NCBI GenBank assembly: GCA_003449495.1
Contig: DMHJ01000175.1
Span: 2,958 to 8,739, forward strand
Direction: 5' to 3'
Length of the DNA: 5,782 bases
From: Clostridiales bacterium UBA8153
GTDB lineage: Bacteria > Bacillota > Sulfobacillia > UBA8153
In this document: positions 1 through 5,391 of the stretch, piece after piece
How the letters are laid out: each line of letters opens with the position of its first letter
Position numbering within the stretch: position 1 is the first letter of the stretch
Made by a program: the position numbers and the translations under genes
Notes under the pieces: model-generated
Database searches by the model: none
The model's input: the letters and a program-made list of their open reading frames with translations, nothing else
What the model was told of the DNA's origin: nothing

Positions 1-1
1 G

Positions 2-130
2 CTGGCGCGCTTTCGGCCGGTGCGTCAGGTGGCGACCGATGGCCAATGGGTGCTGGTCAGCGGTCTGTCTCCCGGGGAGGAAGTGGTGACCACGCCCCGC
101 TGGGTGCGGGAGGGCCGGCGCGTTCGCTAA
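2..130 (+). CDS. C-terminal end of a probable HlyD-like membrane-fusion (efflux adaptor) protein, 5' truncated
   Basis: An open frame runs from the window edge to TAA at 128-130, giving the last 42 residues of a protein whose start lies upstream. The tail reads as short beta-strand segments (GQWVLVSGL, then PGEEVVTTP, then a basic REGRRVR end). This resembles the C-terminal beta domain of HlyD/RND-type periplasmic adaptor proteins, which typically carry a 'V-SGL-PGD-VV--P---EG--V' pattern; this family match is from memory of the pattern only. Such proteins bridge an inner-membrane transporter to the cell surface. The stop lies 17 bases before the next start, so it is probably co-transcribed with yggS. 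The existence of the coding frame is likely; the family assignment is tentative because so little of the protein is present. Confidence 0.5.
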   Translation: MARFRPVRQVATDGQWVLVSGLSPGEEVVTTPRWVREGRRVR

Positions 131-147
131 GGGCGGGAGAGCTGGAC

Positions 148-840
148 ATGACTACGACGGTAGCCGAGAACCTGAAGGTGCTGAGGGAACGCATTGCCCA
201 GGCGGCCCACCGCTCTGGTCGCGGCCTCGACGACATCACCTTGGTGGCAGTGACCAAACAGGTGCCGGTAGAACGCATCCGGGAGGCAGTAGAGCAGGGT
301 GTGACCCACCTGGGCGAAAACCGGGTGCAGGAAGCCCGGGAGAAGGTGCCGCAGGTAACCGGGGTTACCTGGCACATGATCGGGTATTTGCAGACCAACA
401 AGGCCCGGCCGGCCCTGGAAATGTTCCAGCTGATCCACTCCCTGGATCGTCCGACCCTGCTGGAGGTGCTGTCCGCCCAGGCACGCAAGTTAGACCAGGT
501 CGTCCGCGTGCTGGTCCAAGTGAACACCAGCGGTGAGGCCACCAAGTCCGGGGTCGACCCGCACCGGGCCATGGAGCTGGTGGTTCAGGCCCAAGCCACG
601 CCCTACGTGCTCGTGGAAGGTCTGATGACCATCGGCCCGGCCACCGGCGGCCCGGCCGCCGCCCGGCCGGGGTTTGCCGCCCTTCGCCGGCTGGCCGAGC
701 GGCTGGAGGCAGAGCGACTGCCGGGAGTGTCCATGCGCTACCTTTCCATGGGCATGTCGGCGGATTTCGAAGTGGCCATTGCAGAAGGCGCCAATCTGGT
801 GCGCGTTGGCTCGGCGATTTTCGGGCCCAGGCCCGGGTGA
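148..840 (+). CDS. yggS: YggS/YlmE/PLPBP family pyridoxal-phosphate-binding protein
   Basis: This 230-residue protein is full length for the PLP homeostasis protein family (alanine-racemase-like TIM barrel without known catalytic activity; cytosolic, buffers PLP and affects amino-acid and keto-acid balance). Family landmarks appear in order: TLVAVTK with the PLP-binding lysine at K37, GENRVQE at 56-62, the WHMIGYLQTNK block at 75-85, HSLDRP at 97-102, QVNTSGEATKSG at 124-135, GLMTIGP at 158-164, and the phosphate-binding end LSMGMSADFE (199-208) plus VRVGSAIFG (218-226). The start is ATG 148, preceded by GGGAG at 135-139. The frame stays open upstream to 46, but that stretch overlaps the previous gene and looks unlike the family. 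In B. subtilis the orthologue ylmE sits in the ylm division cluster; here yggT follows 15 bases after the stop, so the two are almost certainly one operon. Confidence 0.96.
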   Translation: MTTTVAENLKVLRERIAQAAHRSGRGLDDITLVAVTKQVPVERIREAVEQGVTHLGENRVQEAREKVPQVTGVTWHMIGYLQTNKARPALEMFQLIHSLDRPTLLEVLSAQARKLDQVVRVLVQVNTSGEATKSGVDPHRAMELVVQAQATPYVLVEGLMTIGPATGGPAAARPGFAALRRLAERLEAERLPGVSMRYLSMGMSADFEVAIAEGANLVRVGSAIFGPRPG

Positions 841-855
841 AGGGAGTGGGGAGCA

Positions 856-1116
856 TTGGTCAGGGATACCGTCGGCCTGTTAGTTGATGTCATGGTGTGG
901 GCGATTATCGCCCAGGCGCTCATGTCCTGGTTCCGCCCCCGCAGCTACAATCGTACCTACTACCGGGTGCTCCGCTTTCTGCAGGGGGCCACCGATCCGC
1001 TCCTGGAGCCTATCCGGCGCCTGCTGCCTGCAAGTGGCGGCTTGGATTTCTCACCGCTCGTCGCCATAGTTTTGCTGCAGCTTCTCCGGTCGGTAGTGGC
1101 GCCGCTACTCCCCTGA
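856..1116 (+). CDS. yggT: YggT/YlmG family integral membrane protein
   Basis: A small membrane protein of 86 residues with two predicted membrane helices, about residues 5-26 and 66-85. The linker matches the YggT family: SWFRP at 24-28, the 'FLQGATDPLLEPIRRLLP' block at 41-58, then GGLDFSPLVA at 61-70. Relatives work in the cytoplasmic membrane; they are linked to cell division in Gram-positives, to osmotic tolerance in E. coli, and to thylakoid biogenesis in plastids, but the molecular role is not settled. The start is TTG 856. AGGGAG at 841-846, directly after the yggS stop, gives 9 bases of spacing; a second purine run, GGGGAG at 848-853, is too close to serve. The only in-frame ATG nearby (892) would cut away most of the first helix. 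The gene lies where ylmG lies in the ylm cluster, but sepF is not between it and yggS. Confidence 0.92.
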   Translation: MVRDTVGLLVDVMVWAIIAQALMSWFRPRSYNRTYYRVLRFLQGATDPLLEPIRRLLPASGGLDFSPLVAIVLLQLLRSVVAPLLP

Positions 1117-1128
1117 GTCAGCCGGGTC

Positions 1129-1156
1129 CGGGCGGGTAGGGCTATTGAGCCGCCCG
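1129..1156 (+). terminator. GC-rich hairpin after yggT, possible weak or Rho-assisted terminator
   Basis: Seven G-C pairs form between 1129-1135 (CGGGCGG) and 1150-1156 (CCGCCCG) around a 14-base loop. It starts 13 bases after the yggT stop. No T-run follows, so it does not meet the intrinsic-terminator pattern; the 3' arm abuts and slightly overlaps the -35 element of the divIVA promoter. It may only stabilise the end of the upstream message, or be a chance pairing in GC-rich DNA. Confidence 0.25.
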
Positions 1157-1173
1157 CGCCTGTAACATATAAT
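1145..1173 (+). promoter_or_regulatory. Sigma-A-type promoter for divIVA
   Basis: A -35 element TTGAGC at 1145-1150 (4 of 6 to TTGACA) is separated by exactly 17 bases from a perfect TATAAT -10 at 1168-1173. The -10 lies in a short A/T-rich island within otherwise GC-rich sequence. The transcript would start near 1180, giving a 5' leader of about 46 bases before the GTG start of divIVA. No operator-like repeat is evident. This lets divIVA, and perhaps ileS, be expressed independently of the upstream yggS-yggT transcript. Confidence 0.8.
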
Positions 1174-1213
1174 GGGATGAGACTGGCCATAGGGTCTGGT
1201 GGCTAACCTGAAC

Positions 1214-1220
1214 GGAGGTG
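1214..1220 (+). promoter_or_regulatory. Ribosome binding site that fixes the divIVA start
   Basis: GGAGGTG ends 5 bases before GTG 1226. It lies inside the longer open frame that begins at GTG 1199, so it excludes that upstream start and supports a protein beginning MLTPLEIH, the usual DivIVA N-terminus. Confidence 0.85.
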
Positions 1221-1225
1221 CCTTC

Positions 1226-1693
1226 GTGCTTACCCCCCTGGAGATTCACAGTAAGGAGTTCAAGAAGGGGTTCCGTGGCTACACCCTGGCAGAGGTGGAT
1301 GACTTTCTCGACCAGATCGTCCGGGACATGGAGCAACTGCTGCGCGAAAGCGAAGACCTGCGTAACCGTCTCGCCGAGATGGAGCTTAGGCTGAACCACT
1401 ACCGGGCCCTGGAGCAGACGCTCCAGAACACGCTGGTGATGGCCCAGGCCACTGCTGACGAAGTCAAGAGTGCCGCGCACAAGGAGGCCGAGCTGATCAT
1501 CCGGGAGACGGAAGCCCGGGGCAAAGACATGCTGGATGAGGCCCGCTCCCAAGTGGCGTGCCAAGAGCGAGAGTGCGAAGAGTTGAGAAAGCAGATGCTA
1601 CAGTTCAGAACCCGGAACCGGGCCATGCTCCAGGCGTACTTGGAGCTTTTGGATGAGCCGGACGACTTGGGAGCCACCAAAATCAGACCCTAA
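1226..1693 (+). CDS. divIVA: DivIVA family cell-division / polar scaffold protein
   Basis: A 155-residue coiled-coil protein that binds strongly curved membrane at poles and septa and recruits partners (Min proteins, chromosome-anchoring or wall-synthesis factors, depending on species). The N-terminal lipid-binding domain (about 1-60) has the hallmark LTPLEIH at 2-8 and FRGY at 16-19; F16 and R17 correspond to the membrane-inserting Phe and Arg of B. subtilis DivIVA. EVDDFLDQ follows at 23-30. From about residue 34 the chain is almost continuous heptad-rich helix, with the conserved ALEQTLQNTLVMAQ block at 61-74 and a short second helix, RNRAMLQAYLELL (130-142), before a polar tail. Length is close to that of B. 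subtilis DivIVA (about 164). The start is GTG 1226, chosen from its ribosome binding site and the family N-terminus; GTG 1199 would add nine unconserved residues. It has its own promoter and is followed by ileS, as in many Bacillota. Confidence 0.95.
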   Translation: MLTPLEIHSKEFKKGFRGYTLAEVDDFLDQIVRDMEQLLRESEDLRNRLAEMELRLNHYRALEQTLQNTLVMAQATADEVKSAAHKEAELIIRETEARGKDMLDEARSQVACQERECEELRKQMLQFRTRNRAMLQAYLELLDEPDDLGATKIRP

Positions 1694-1842
1694 TGGGTGC
1701 GGGTATGAGCACCGGGCCGCGCCTGCCGCTACCGGGGCGCTACCTTTGCTTTGCCATGGTGAGGCGCCTTGCCGGTCTCCGGCCCGGCACGGTAGAGAGG
1801 ATGACCGGTATTGGAGTACCGCAACACGCTGAACCTACCTAA
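1693..1842 (+). CDS. Possible small protein or leader peptide between divIVA and ileS (49 codons)
   Basis: ATG 1693 overlaps the divIVA stop (TAATG) and opens a 49-codon frame that ends at TAA 1840-1842, 32 bases inside ileS and in a different frame from it. Stop-start overlap at one end and overlap with ileS at the other is the arrangement expected of translational coupling. The product is basic and Arg/Gly/Pro-rich, with GRYLCFAMVRRLAGLRPG in its middle. I do not recognise it. No good ribosome binding site precedes ATG 1693 or the inner ATG 1705, and an open frame this short is unremarkable at this GC content. If it is not translated, this gap is just a leader for ileS. Confidence 0.2.
   Translation: MGAGMSTGPRLPLPGRYLCFAMVRRLAGLRPGTVERMTGIGVPQHAEPT
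1719..1755 (+). terminator. Weak hairpin plus T-rich stretch between divIVA and ileS
   Basis: GCGCC at 1719-1723 pairs with GGCGC at 1736-1740 (12-base loop). A mixed T-rich stretch, TACCTTTGCTTTGCC, follows at 1741-1755. The position, shortly after the divIVA stop, suits partial termination or attenuation before ileS. The T-tract is interrupted and the stem is only five pairs, so full termination is unlikely and most transcripts probably read through into ileS. Confidence 0.25.
1771..1821 (+). promoter_or_regulatory. Structured leader at the ileS start, with start codon in a hairpin loop
   Basis: Two small stems can form: GCCGG 1771-1775 with CCGGC 1779-1783 (loop TCT), and CGGTA 1806-1810 with TACCG 1817-1821, whose six-base loop TTGGAG begins with the ileS start codon TTG 1811. 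A competing pairing, CCGGT 1772-1776 with ACCGG 1804-1808, would break both. The likely ribosome binding site, AGAGAGG at 1794-1800, lies between the two stems and about 10 bases from the start. This could modulate ileS translation, but short CCGG pairings are common in GC-rich DNA. Confidence 0.3.
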
Positions 1843-4597
1843 GACGCCGTTTCCCATGCGGGCCAACCTGCCAGAACGTGAACTGCATCTCCAGGCTTTC
1901 TGGCAAGAACGCGGCATCTACCAGGAGCTGGTGCGGCTGGGCCGCGACCGGCCCAAGTTCATCCTGCACGATGGGCCGCCCTACGCCAACGGCGATATCC
2001 ACATCGGCACGGCCCTGAATAAGGTGCTCAAGGACATAGTCATCAAGTTTCATTCCATGCAGGGGGAGTATGCGCCGTACATCCCCGGTTGGGACACCCA
2101 CGGGCTGCCCATTGAACTGCAGGCCATTCGCGCCCTGGGCATTGACCGCAAAAAAGTGACGCCCCTGGAGCTGAGACGACGCTGCCGGGAATTCGCCCTA
2201 CACTGGCTGGATATCCAGCGGGCCGACTTCCAGCGCCTGGGCGTGCTGGGCGACTGGGACCATCCCTACCTTACCATGGACCCCGGGTATGAGTCCGTGC
2301 AGATCCGGCTGTTCGGAGAGCTGGTGGAGCGCGGCTACATCTACAAGGGCCTCAAGCCCGTGTACTGGTGCGCCGAGTGTGAGACGGCGCTAGCCGAAGC
2401 CGAGGTGGAGTATACCGATAAGATCTCCGACTCCATCTACGTAGCGTTCGGCGTGGAAGACGGCAAGGACCGTTTGCCTGCGGACGCGCGGGTGGTGATC
2501 TGGACCACCACACCCTGGACCATACCGGCCAACCTGGCCATTGCCCTGCACCCGGAGGCCGAATACCGGCTGGTGGCTACCGCCGCGGGCCCGCTACTGC
2601 TGGCCGCCGAGCTGGCCGCTCCGGCCCTGGCCGCCGTGGGATTAGAGGGCGGGCAGGTGCTGAGAAGTTTCCGGGGGACAGAGCTCGAGGGACTGGTATG
2701 CCGCCATCCCCTCTACCCGCGCGGTTCCCTACTGGTTCTGGGTGACCACGTTACCCTGGAGGAAGGCACCGGGTGCGTGCACACCGCTCCCGGCCACGGG
2801 CACGAAGACTTTGAACTGGGCGCCCGCTACGGCTTGCCCGTGCTCAACCCCTTGGACGATCGGGGGGTGTTCACCGGGGCGGCCGGTCCTTTTGCCGGGC
2901 TGCGTTACGACCGGGCCAACCCGGTGATTGTAGAAGCTCTGGCCCGGGCCGGCGCGCTTTTGGGCCGGGGCCGGCTCCGGCACCAGTACGCCCACTGCTG
3001 GCGGTGCAAGGAGCCCTTGCTCTACCGCGCCACCGAGCAGTGGTTCGCTTCGGTGGCCGGGTTCCGCGACCGGGCCTTGGCCGCCATCGATGAGGTCACC
3101 TGGATCCCATCCTGGGGGCGCGAGCGCATCTTCAACATGGTGGCCGACCGCGACGACTGGTGCATCTCCCGCCAGCGTGCTTGGGGCGTGCCCATCCCCG
3201 CCTTCTACTGCCGGGCATGCGGCGCCATCCTCATGAACCGGGAGACCATCGACAGCGTGGCCCGGATCTTCCAGCAGGAGGGGTCCGACGCCTGGTTTGC
3301 CCGGGAGGCCCTCGAGTTCCTGCCGGAGGGTGCCAGCTGCGACCGGTGTGGGGGCTCCGGCTTCGACAAGGAAAAGGACATCATGGACGTGTGGTTCGAT
3401 TCCGGGTCCTCGCACGCCGCCGCCATGGCGGCCAACCCGGAGCTGGGCTGGCCCGCCGACCTGTACCTGGAAGGCTCGGACCAGCACCGGGGCTGGTTCC
3501 AGTCCTCCCTGCTCACCGCCGTGGCCACCCGGGGCCGGGCCCCCTACCGGGCGGTACTGACCCACGGCTTCGTGGTAGACGGTGAGGGCCGCAAGATGTC
3601 CAAGTCCCTGGGGAATATCGTGTCGCCCCAGGAGGTCATCGGCCAGTACGGTGCCGATATCCTCAGGCTCTGGGTGGCCTCTTCCGACTACAAGCAGGAC
3701 ATCCGGGTGTCCCCGGACATCCTGAAGCAGCTGGCGGAAGGCTACCGGAAGATCCGGAACACCCTGCGTTTTATCCTGGGTAATCTCTACGATTATGATC
3801 CGGTAGAACACGCGGTGCCCGACGACTGGCTGTCCGAGCTGGATCTTTGGGCCCGGGAGAACCTGCAGCGGCTAATCCGGGAGGTCACCGCCAGCTACCA
3901 AGCCTACGACTACCATTTGGTTTACCACACCATCCACAACTTCTGCGCCGTGGACATGAGCGCCTTGTACTTGGACGTGCTCAAGGATACCCTCTACACC
4001 TTGGGTCAGGACTCCCGGGAGCGCCGGGCGGCCCAGCACGTGCTCTACCAGGTCGCTGGCGCCTTGGTGCGCCTGCTAGCGCCGGTCATGCCGCACACCG
4101 CCGAGGAAGTCTGGAGCCAGCTCCCGCGCTTACCCGGCGAGCCCGAGTCGGTACTGCTGGCGGCGTGGCCGGCGGTGCGTGGGGAGTACCTGGATGCGGC
4201 CCGCCACGAACGCTGGGGGCAACTGCTGCCGGTGAGAAAGGCGGTATCCCGGGCCTTGGAGCTGGAGCGGGCGGAGCACCGCATCGGGTCGTCCCTGGAG
4301 GCCAAGGTCACGCTATACGCAGACCCTTCCCGGCACCAGCTCTTGCATGAGTGTCGCGCTTTTTTGCCCAACCTGTTCATCGTATCCGGGGTAAGGCTGG
4401 CCTCGCCCGGGGAGATCCCTCCCGCTACGGGGCTGGGGGATGTGGAGGCCGGGGTTTCCGTACTGGTGGAAAAGGCAGATGGAGAGAAATGCGAGCGTTG
4501 CTGGGTATTTTGCCAGTCGGTAGCCCACGATCCCGAGCACCCGGCGCTTTGCCGGCGCTGTGCCCAAGTGGTCAGACGGAGTTGCGCCGGCGCGTAG
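1811..4597 (+). CDS. ileS: Isoleucyl-tRNA synthetase (class I), complete
   Basis: Charges tRNA-Ile with isoleucine in the cytosol using ATP, and hydrolyses mischarged Val-tRNA-Ile. The 928 residues are the normal length for the bacterial type with a C-terminal zinc finger. Visible in order: N-terminal NLPKTPFPMRANLPERE (8-24); HDGPPYANG (53-61) running into the signature HIGT at 64-67 (usually HIGH); PGWDTHGLPIE (92-102); the CP1 editing domain with WTTTPWTIPAN (231-241) and GCVHTAPGHGHEDF (321-334), where D333 matches the editing aspartate; DVWFDSGSSH (526-535); KMSKS at 595-599; then the helical anticodon-binding domain. Three cysteine sets probably bind zinc: C187/C190 with C396/C399, C467/C470 with C510/C513, and C894/C897 with C914/C917 at the C-terminus. 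The start is TTG 1811, giving MEYRNTLNLPKT as in relatives; the first in-frame ATG (1856) would remove conserved residues. No T-box leader fits in the 117-base gap upstream. Confidence 0.98.
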   Translation: MEYRNTLNLPKTPFPMRANLPERELHLQAFWQERGIYQELVRLGRDRPKFILHDGPPYANGDIHIGTALNKVLKDIVIKFHSMQGEYAPYIPGWDTHGLPIELQAIRALGIDRKKVTPLELRRRCREFALHWLDIQRADFQRLGVLGDWDHPYLTMDPGYESVQIRLFGELVERGYIYKGLKPVYWCAECETALAEAEVEYTDKISDSIYVAFGVEDGKDRLPADARVVIWTTTPWTIPANLAIALHPEAEYRLVATAAGPLLLAAELAAPALAAVGLEGGQVLRSFRGTELEGLVCRHPLYPRGSLLVLGDHVTLEEGTGCVHTAPGHGHEDFELGARYGLPVLNPLDDRGVFTGAAGPFAGLRYDRANPVIVEALARAGALLGRGRLRHQYAHCWRCKEPLLYRATEQWFASVAGFRDRALAAIDEVTWIPSWGRERIFNMVADRDDWCISRQRAWGVPIPAFYCRACGAILMNRETIDSVARIFQQEGSDAWFAREALEFLPEGASCDRCGGSGFDKEKDIMDVWFDSGSSHAAAMAANPELGWPADLYLEGSDQHRGWFQSSLLTAVATRGRAPYRAVLTHGFVVDGEGRKMSKSLGNIVSPQEVIGQYGADILRLWVASSDYKQDIRVSPDILKQLAEGYRKIRNTLRFILGNLYDYDPVEHAVPDDWLSELDLWARENLQRLIREVTASYQAYDYHLVYHTIHNFCAVDMSALYLDVLKDTLYTLGQDSRERRAAQHVLYQVAGALVRLLAPVMPHTAEEVWSQLPRLPGEPESVLLAAWPAVRGEYLDAARHERWGQLLPVRKAVSRALELERAEHRIGSSLEAKVTLYADPSRHQLLHECRAFLPNLFIVSGVRLASPGEIPPATGLGDVEAGVSVLVEKADGEKCERCWVFCQSVAHDPEHPALCRRCAQVVRRSCAGA

Positions 4598-4613
4598 CTG
4601 CAAGCCGGCAGTA

Positions 4614-4624
4614 GGGGAGGGGAG
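4614..4624 (+). promoter_or_regulatory. Ribosome binding site of the racemase gene, supporting an ATC start
   Basis: The purine run GGGGAGGGGAG contains GGAGG at 4616-4620, exactly 7 bases before ATC 4628. The first in-frame ATG (4661) lies 40 bases downstream of it and has no ribosome binding site of its own. Confidence 0.7.
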
Positions 4625-4627
4625 CCC

Positions 4628-5329
4628 ATCTCTAGAGGCATCATCGGCATACTGGGCGGTATGGGGCCCGAGGCCACCGCCGACCTGTTCTACAAGATCA
4701 TACGGGCCACCCCGGCCGCCCAGGATCAGGATCACCTGCGGGTGATCGTCGACTGCAATCCGGCCATACCCGACCGCACCCGCTACCTTCTCGGCACCGG
4801 CCCGGACCCTTTCCCCGAGCTGGTAAGGACCGCCCACAACCTGGTGGGCGCCGGTGCCTCCTTCCTGGTCATCCCGTGCAACACCGCCCACTACTTCCAC
4901 CGTACCCTGCAAGAGGCCGTCACCGTGCCCATCCTGCACATCATGGAGGAAACGGCGGCCTATATCCACCGGGCCTACCCGGCAGTGCAGAGGGCCGGGC
5001 TGCTGGCCAGCACGGGAACGGTCCGGACGGGTCTGTATCCCCAGGTTCTGCAGGCGGTAGGGGTGGAGGTGCTCTCTCCCCAGCCGGCCGGGCAGGATGC
5101 CGTCATGCAGGCCATCTATCTGGTGAAGGCGGGGAAGCATGCCCGGGCCCGGGAACTGAGCCGAAGTGCGGTGCAGGAGCTGGTGAGCCAGGGAGCCGGG
5201 CTGGTGATCTTGGGGTGTACCGAGCTACCGCTGATCTTAGGCCCCGACCAGGTAGCGTGCCCGGTGGTAGATCCCACCCAGGTACTGGCCCAGGCCGCCG
5301 TGAACCGGGCCCTGGACTCGGGCCTGTAG
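4628..5329 (+). CDS. Aspartate/glutamate racemase family protein (amino-acid racemase)
   Basis: A cofactor-independent two-cysteine racemase of the Asp/Glu racemase superfamily, cytosolic. From ATC 4628 it has 233 residues, the usual family length. The N-terminal strand and loop GIIGILGGMGPEATADLF (4-21) is the family hallmark. The two catalytic cysteines are C84 in VIPCNTAH and C197 in ILGCTELPL, one per pseudo-symmetric half; LLASTGTVRTGLY (125-137) is also typical. Intact cysteines suggest an active enzyme. Aspartate is the likeliest substrate for this branch, but glutamate or another acidic amino acid cannot be excluded. Start choice is unusual: after the in-frame ileS stop the only options are CTG 4598, ATC 4628 and later ATC/ATA/CTG codons before ATG 4661. 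ATC 4628 alone has a well-spaced ribosome binding site, whereas ATG 4661 would delete the first beta strand and GILGG loop. It begins 30 bases after ileS, probably in one transcript. Confidence 0.9.
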   Translation: MSRGIIGILGGMGPEATADLFYKIIRATPAAQDQDHLRVIVDCNPAIPDRTRYLLGTGPDPFPELVRTAHNLVGAGASFLVIPCNTAHYFHRTLQEAVTVPILHIMEETAAYIHRAYPAVQRAGLLASTGTVRTGLYPQVLQAVGVEVLSPQPAGQDAVMQAIYLVKAGKHARARELSRSAVQELVSQGAGLVILGCTELPLILGPDQVACPVVDPTQVLAQAAVNRALDSGL

Positions 5330-5353
5330 GCCCGGGCGTACGCCCGCCGGGCC
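5329..5353 (+). terminator. GC-rich hairpin directly after the racemase stop
   Basis: GGCCC 5329-5333 pairs with GGGCC 5349-5353, and GGGC 5334-5337 pairs with GCCC 5342-5345 around a GTAC loop, giving nine G-C pairs with a three-base bulge (GCC, 5346-5348). It begins on the last base of the stop codon. There is no following T-run, so intrinsic termination is doubtful; message protection or Rho-dependent or paused termination is possible. The rest of the 62-base gap shows only the ribosome binding site of the next gene and no convincing promoter. Confidence 0.4.
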
Positions 5354-5391
5354 GCACTGTAGATAGCCGGCCATTAACAGGAAAGGGCGGG

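Noticed and set aside
46..147. Upstream extension of the yggS frame to ATG 46
   Set aside because: It overlaps the preceding coding frame and adds 34 unconserved residues; ATG 148 has its own ribosome binding site and gives the family N-terminus.
1199..1225. GTG 1199 as the divIVA start
   Set aside because: The GGAGGTG ribosome binding site lies downstream of it, and the nine added residues do not belong to DivIVA.
1769..1798. Possible second promoter for ileS (TTGCCG, 18 bases, TAGAGA)
   Set aside because: The -10 matches at only 3 of 6 positions and the -35 is made of the hairpin sequence; not distinguishable from chance.
1800..1825. T-box-like motif (GGAGTACCGC resembling GGTGGTACCGCG) at the ileS start
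   Set aside because: It is within the ileS coding start (codons for MEYR), the match is partial, and the 117-base gap cannot hold a specifier stem, antiterminator and terminator.
2729..3811. Long open frame of 360 codons on the minus strand
   Set aside because: It lies wholly inside ileS, opposite conserved catalytic and editing motifs; its His/Gly/Pro/Val-rich composition is that of an antisense shadow in GC-rich DNA.
4313..5140. Open frame of 275 codons on the minus strand across the ileS-racemase junction
   Set aside because: It is antisense to two well-supported genes, and no family pattern is recognisable.
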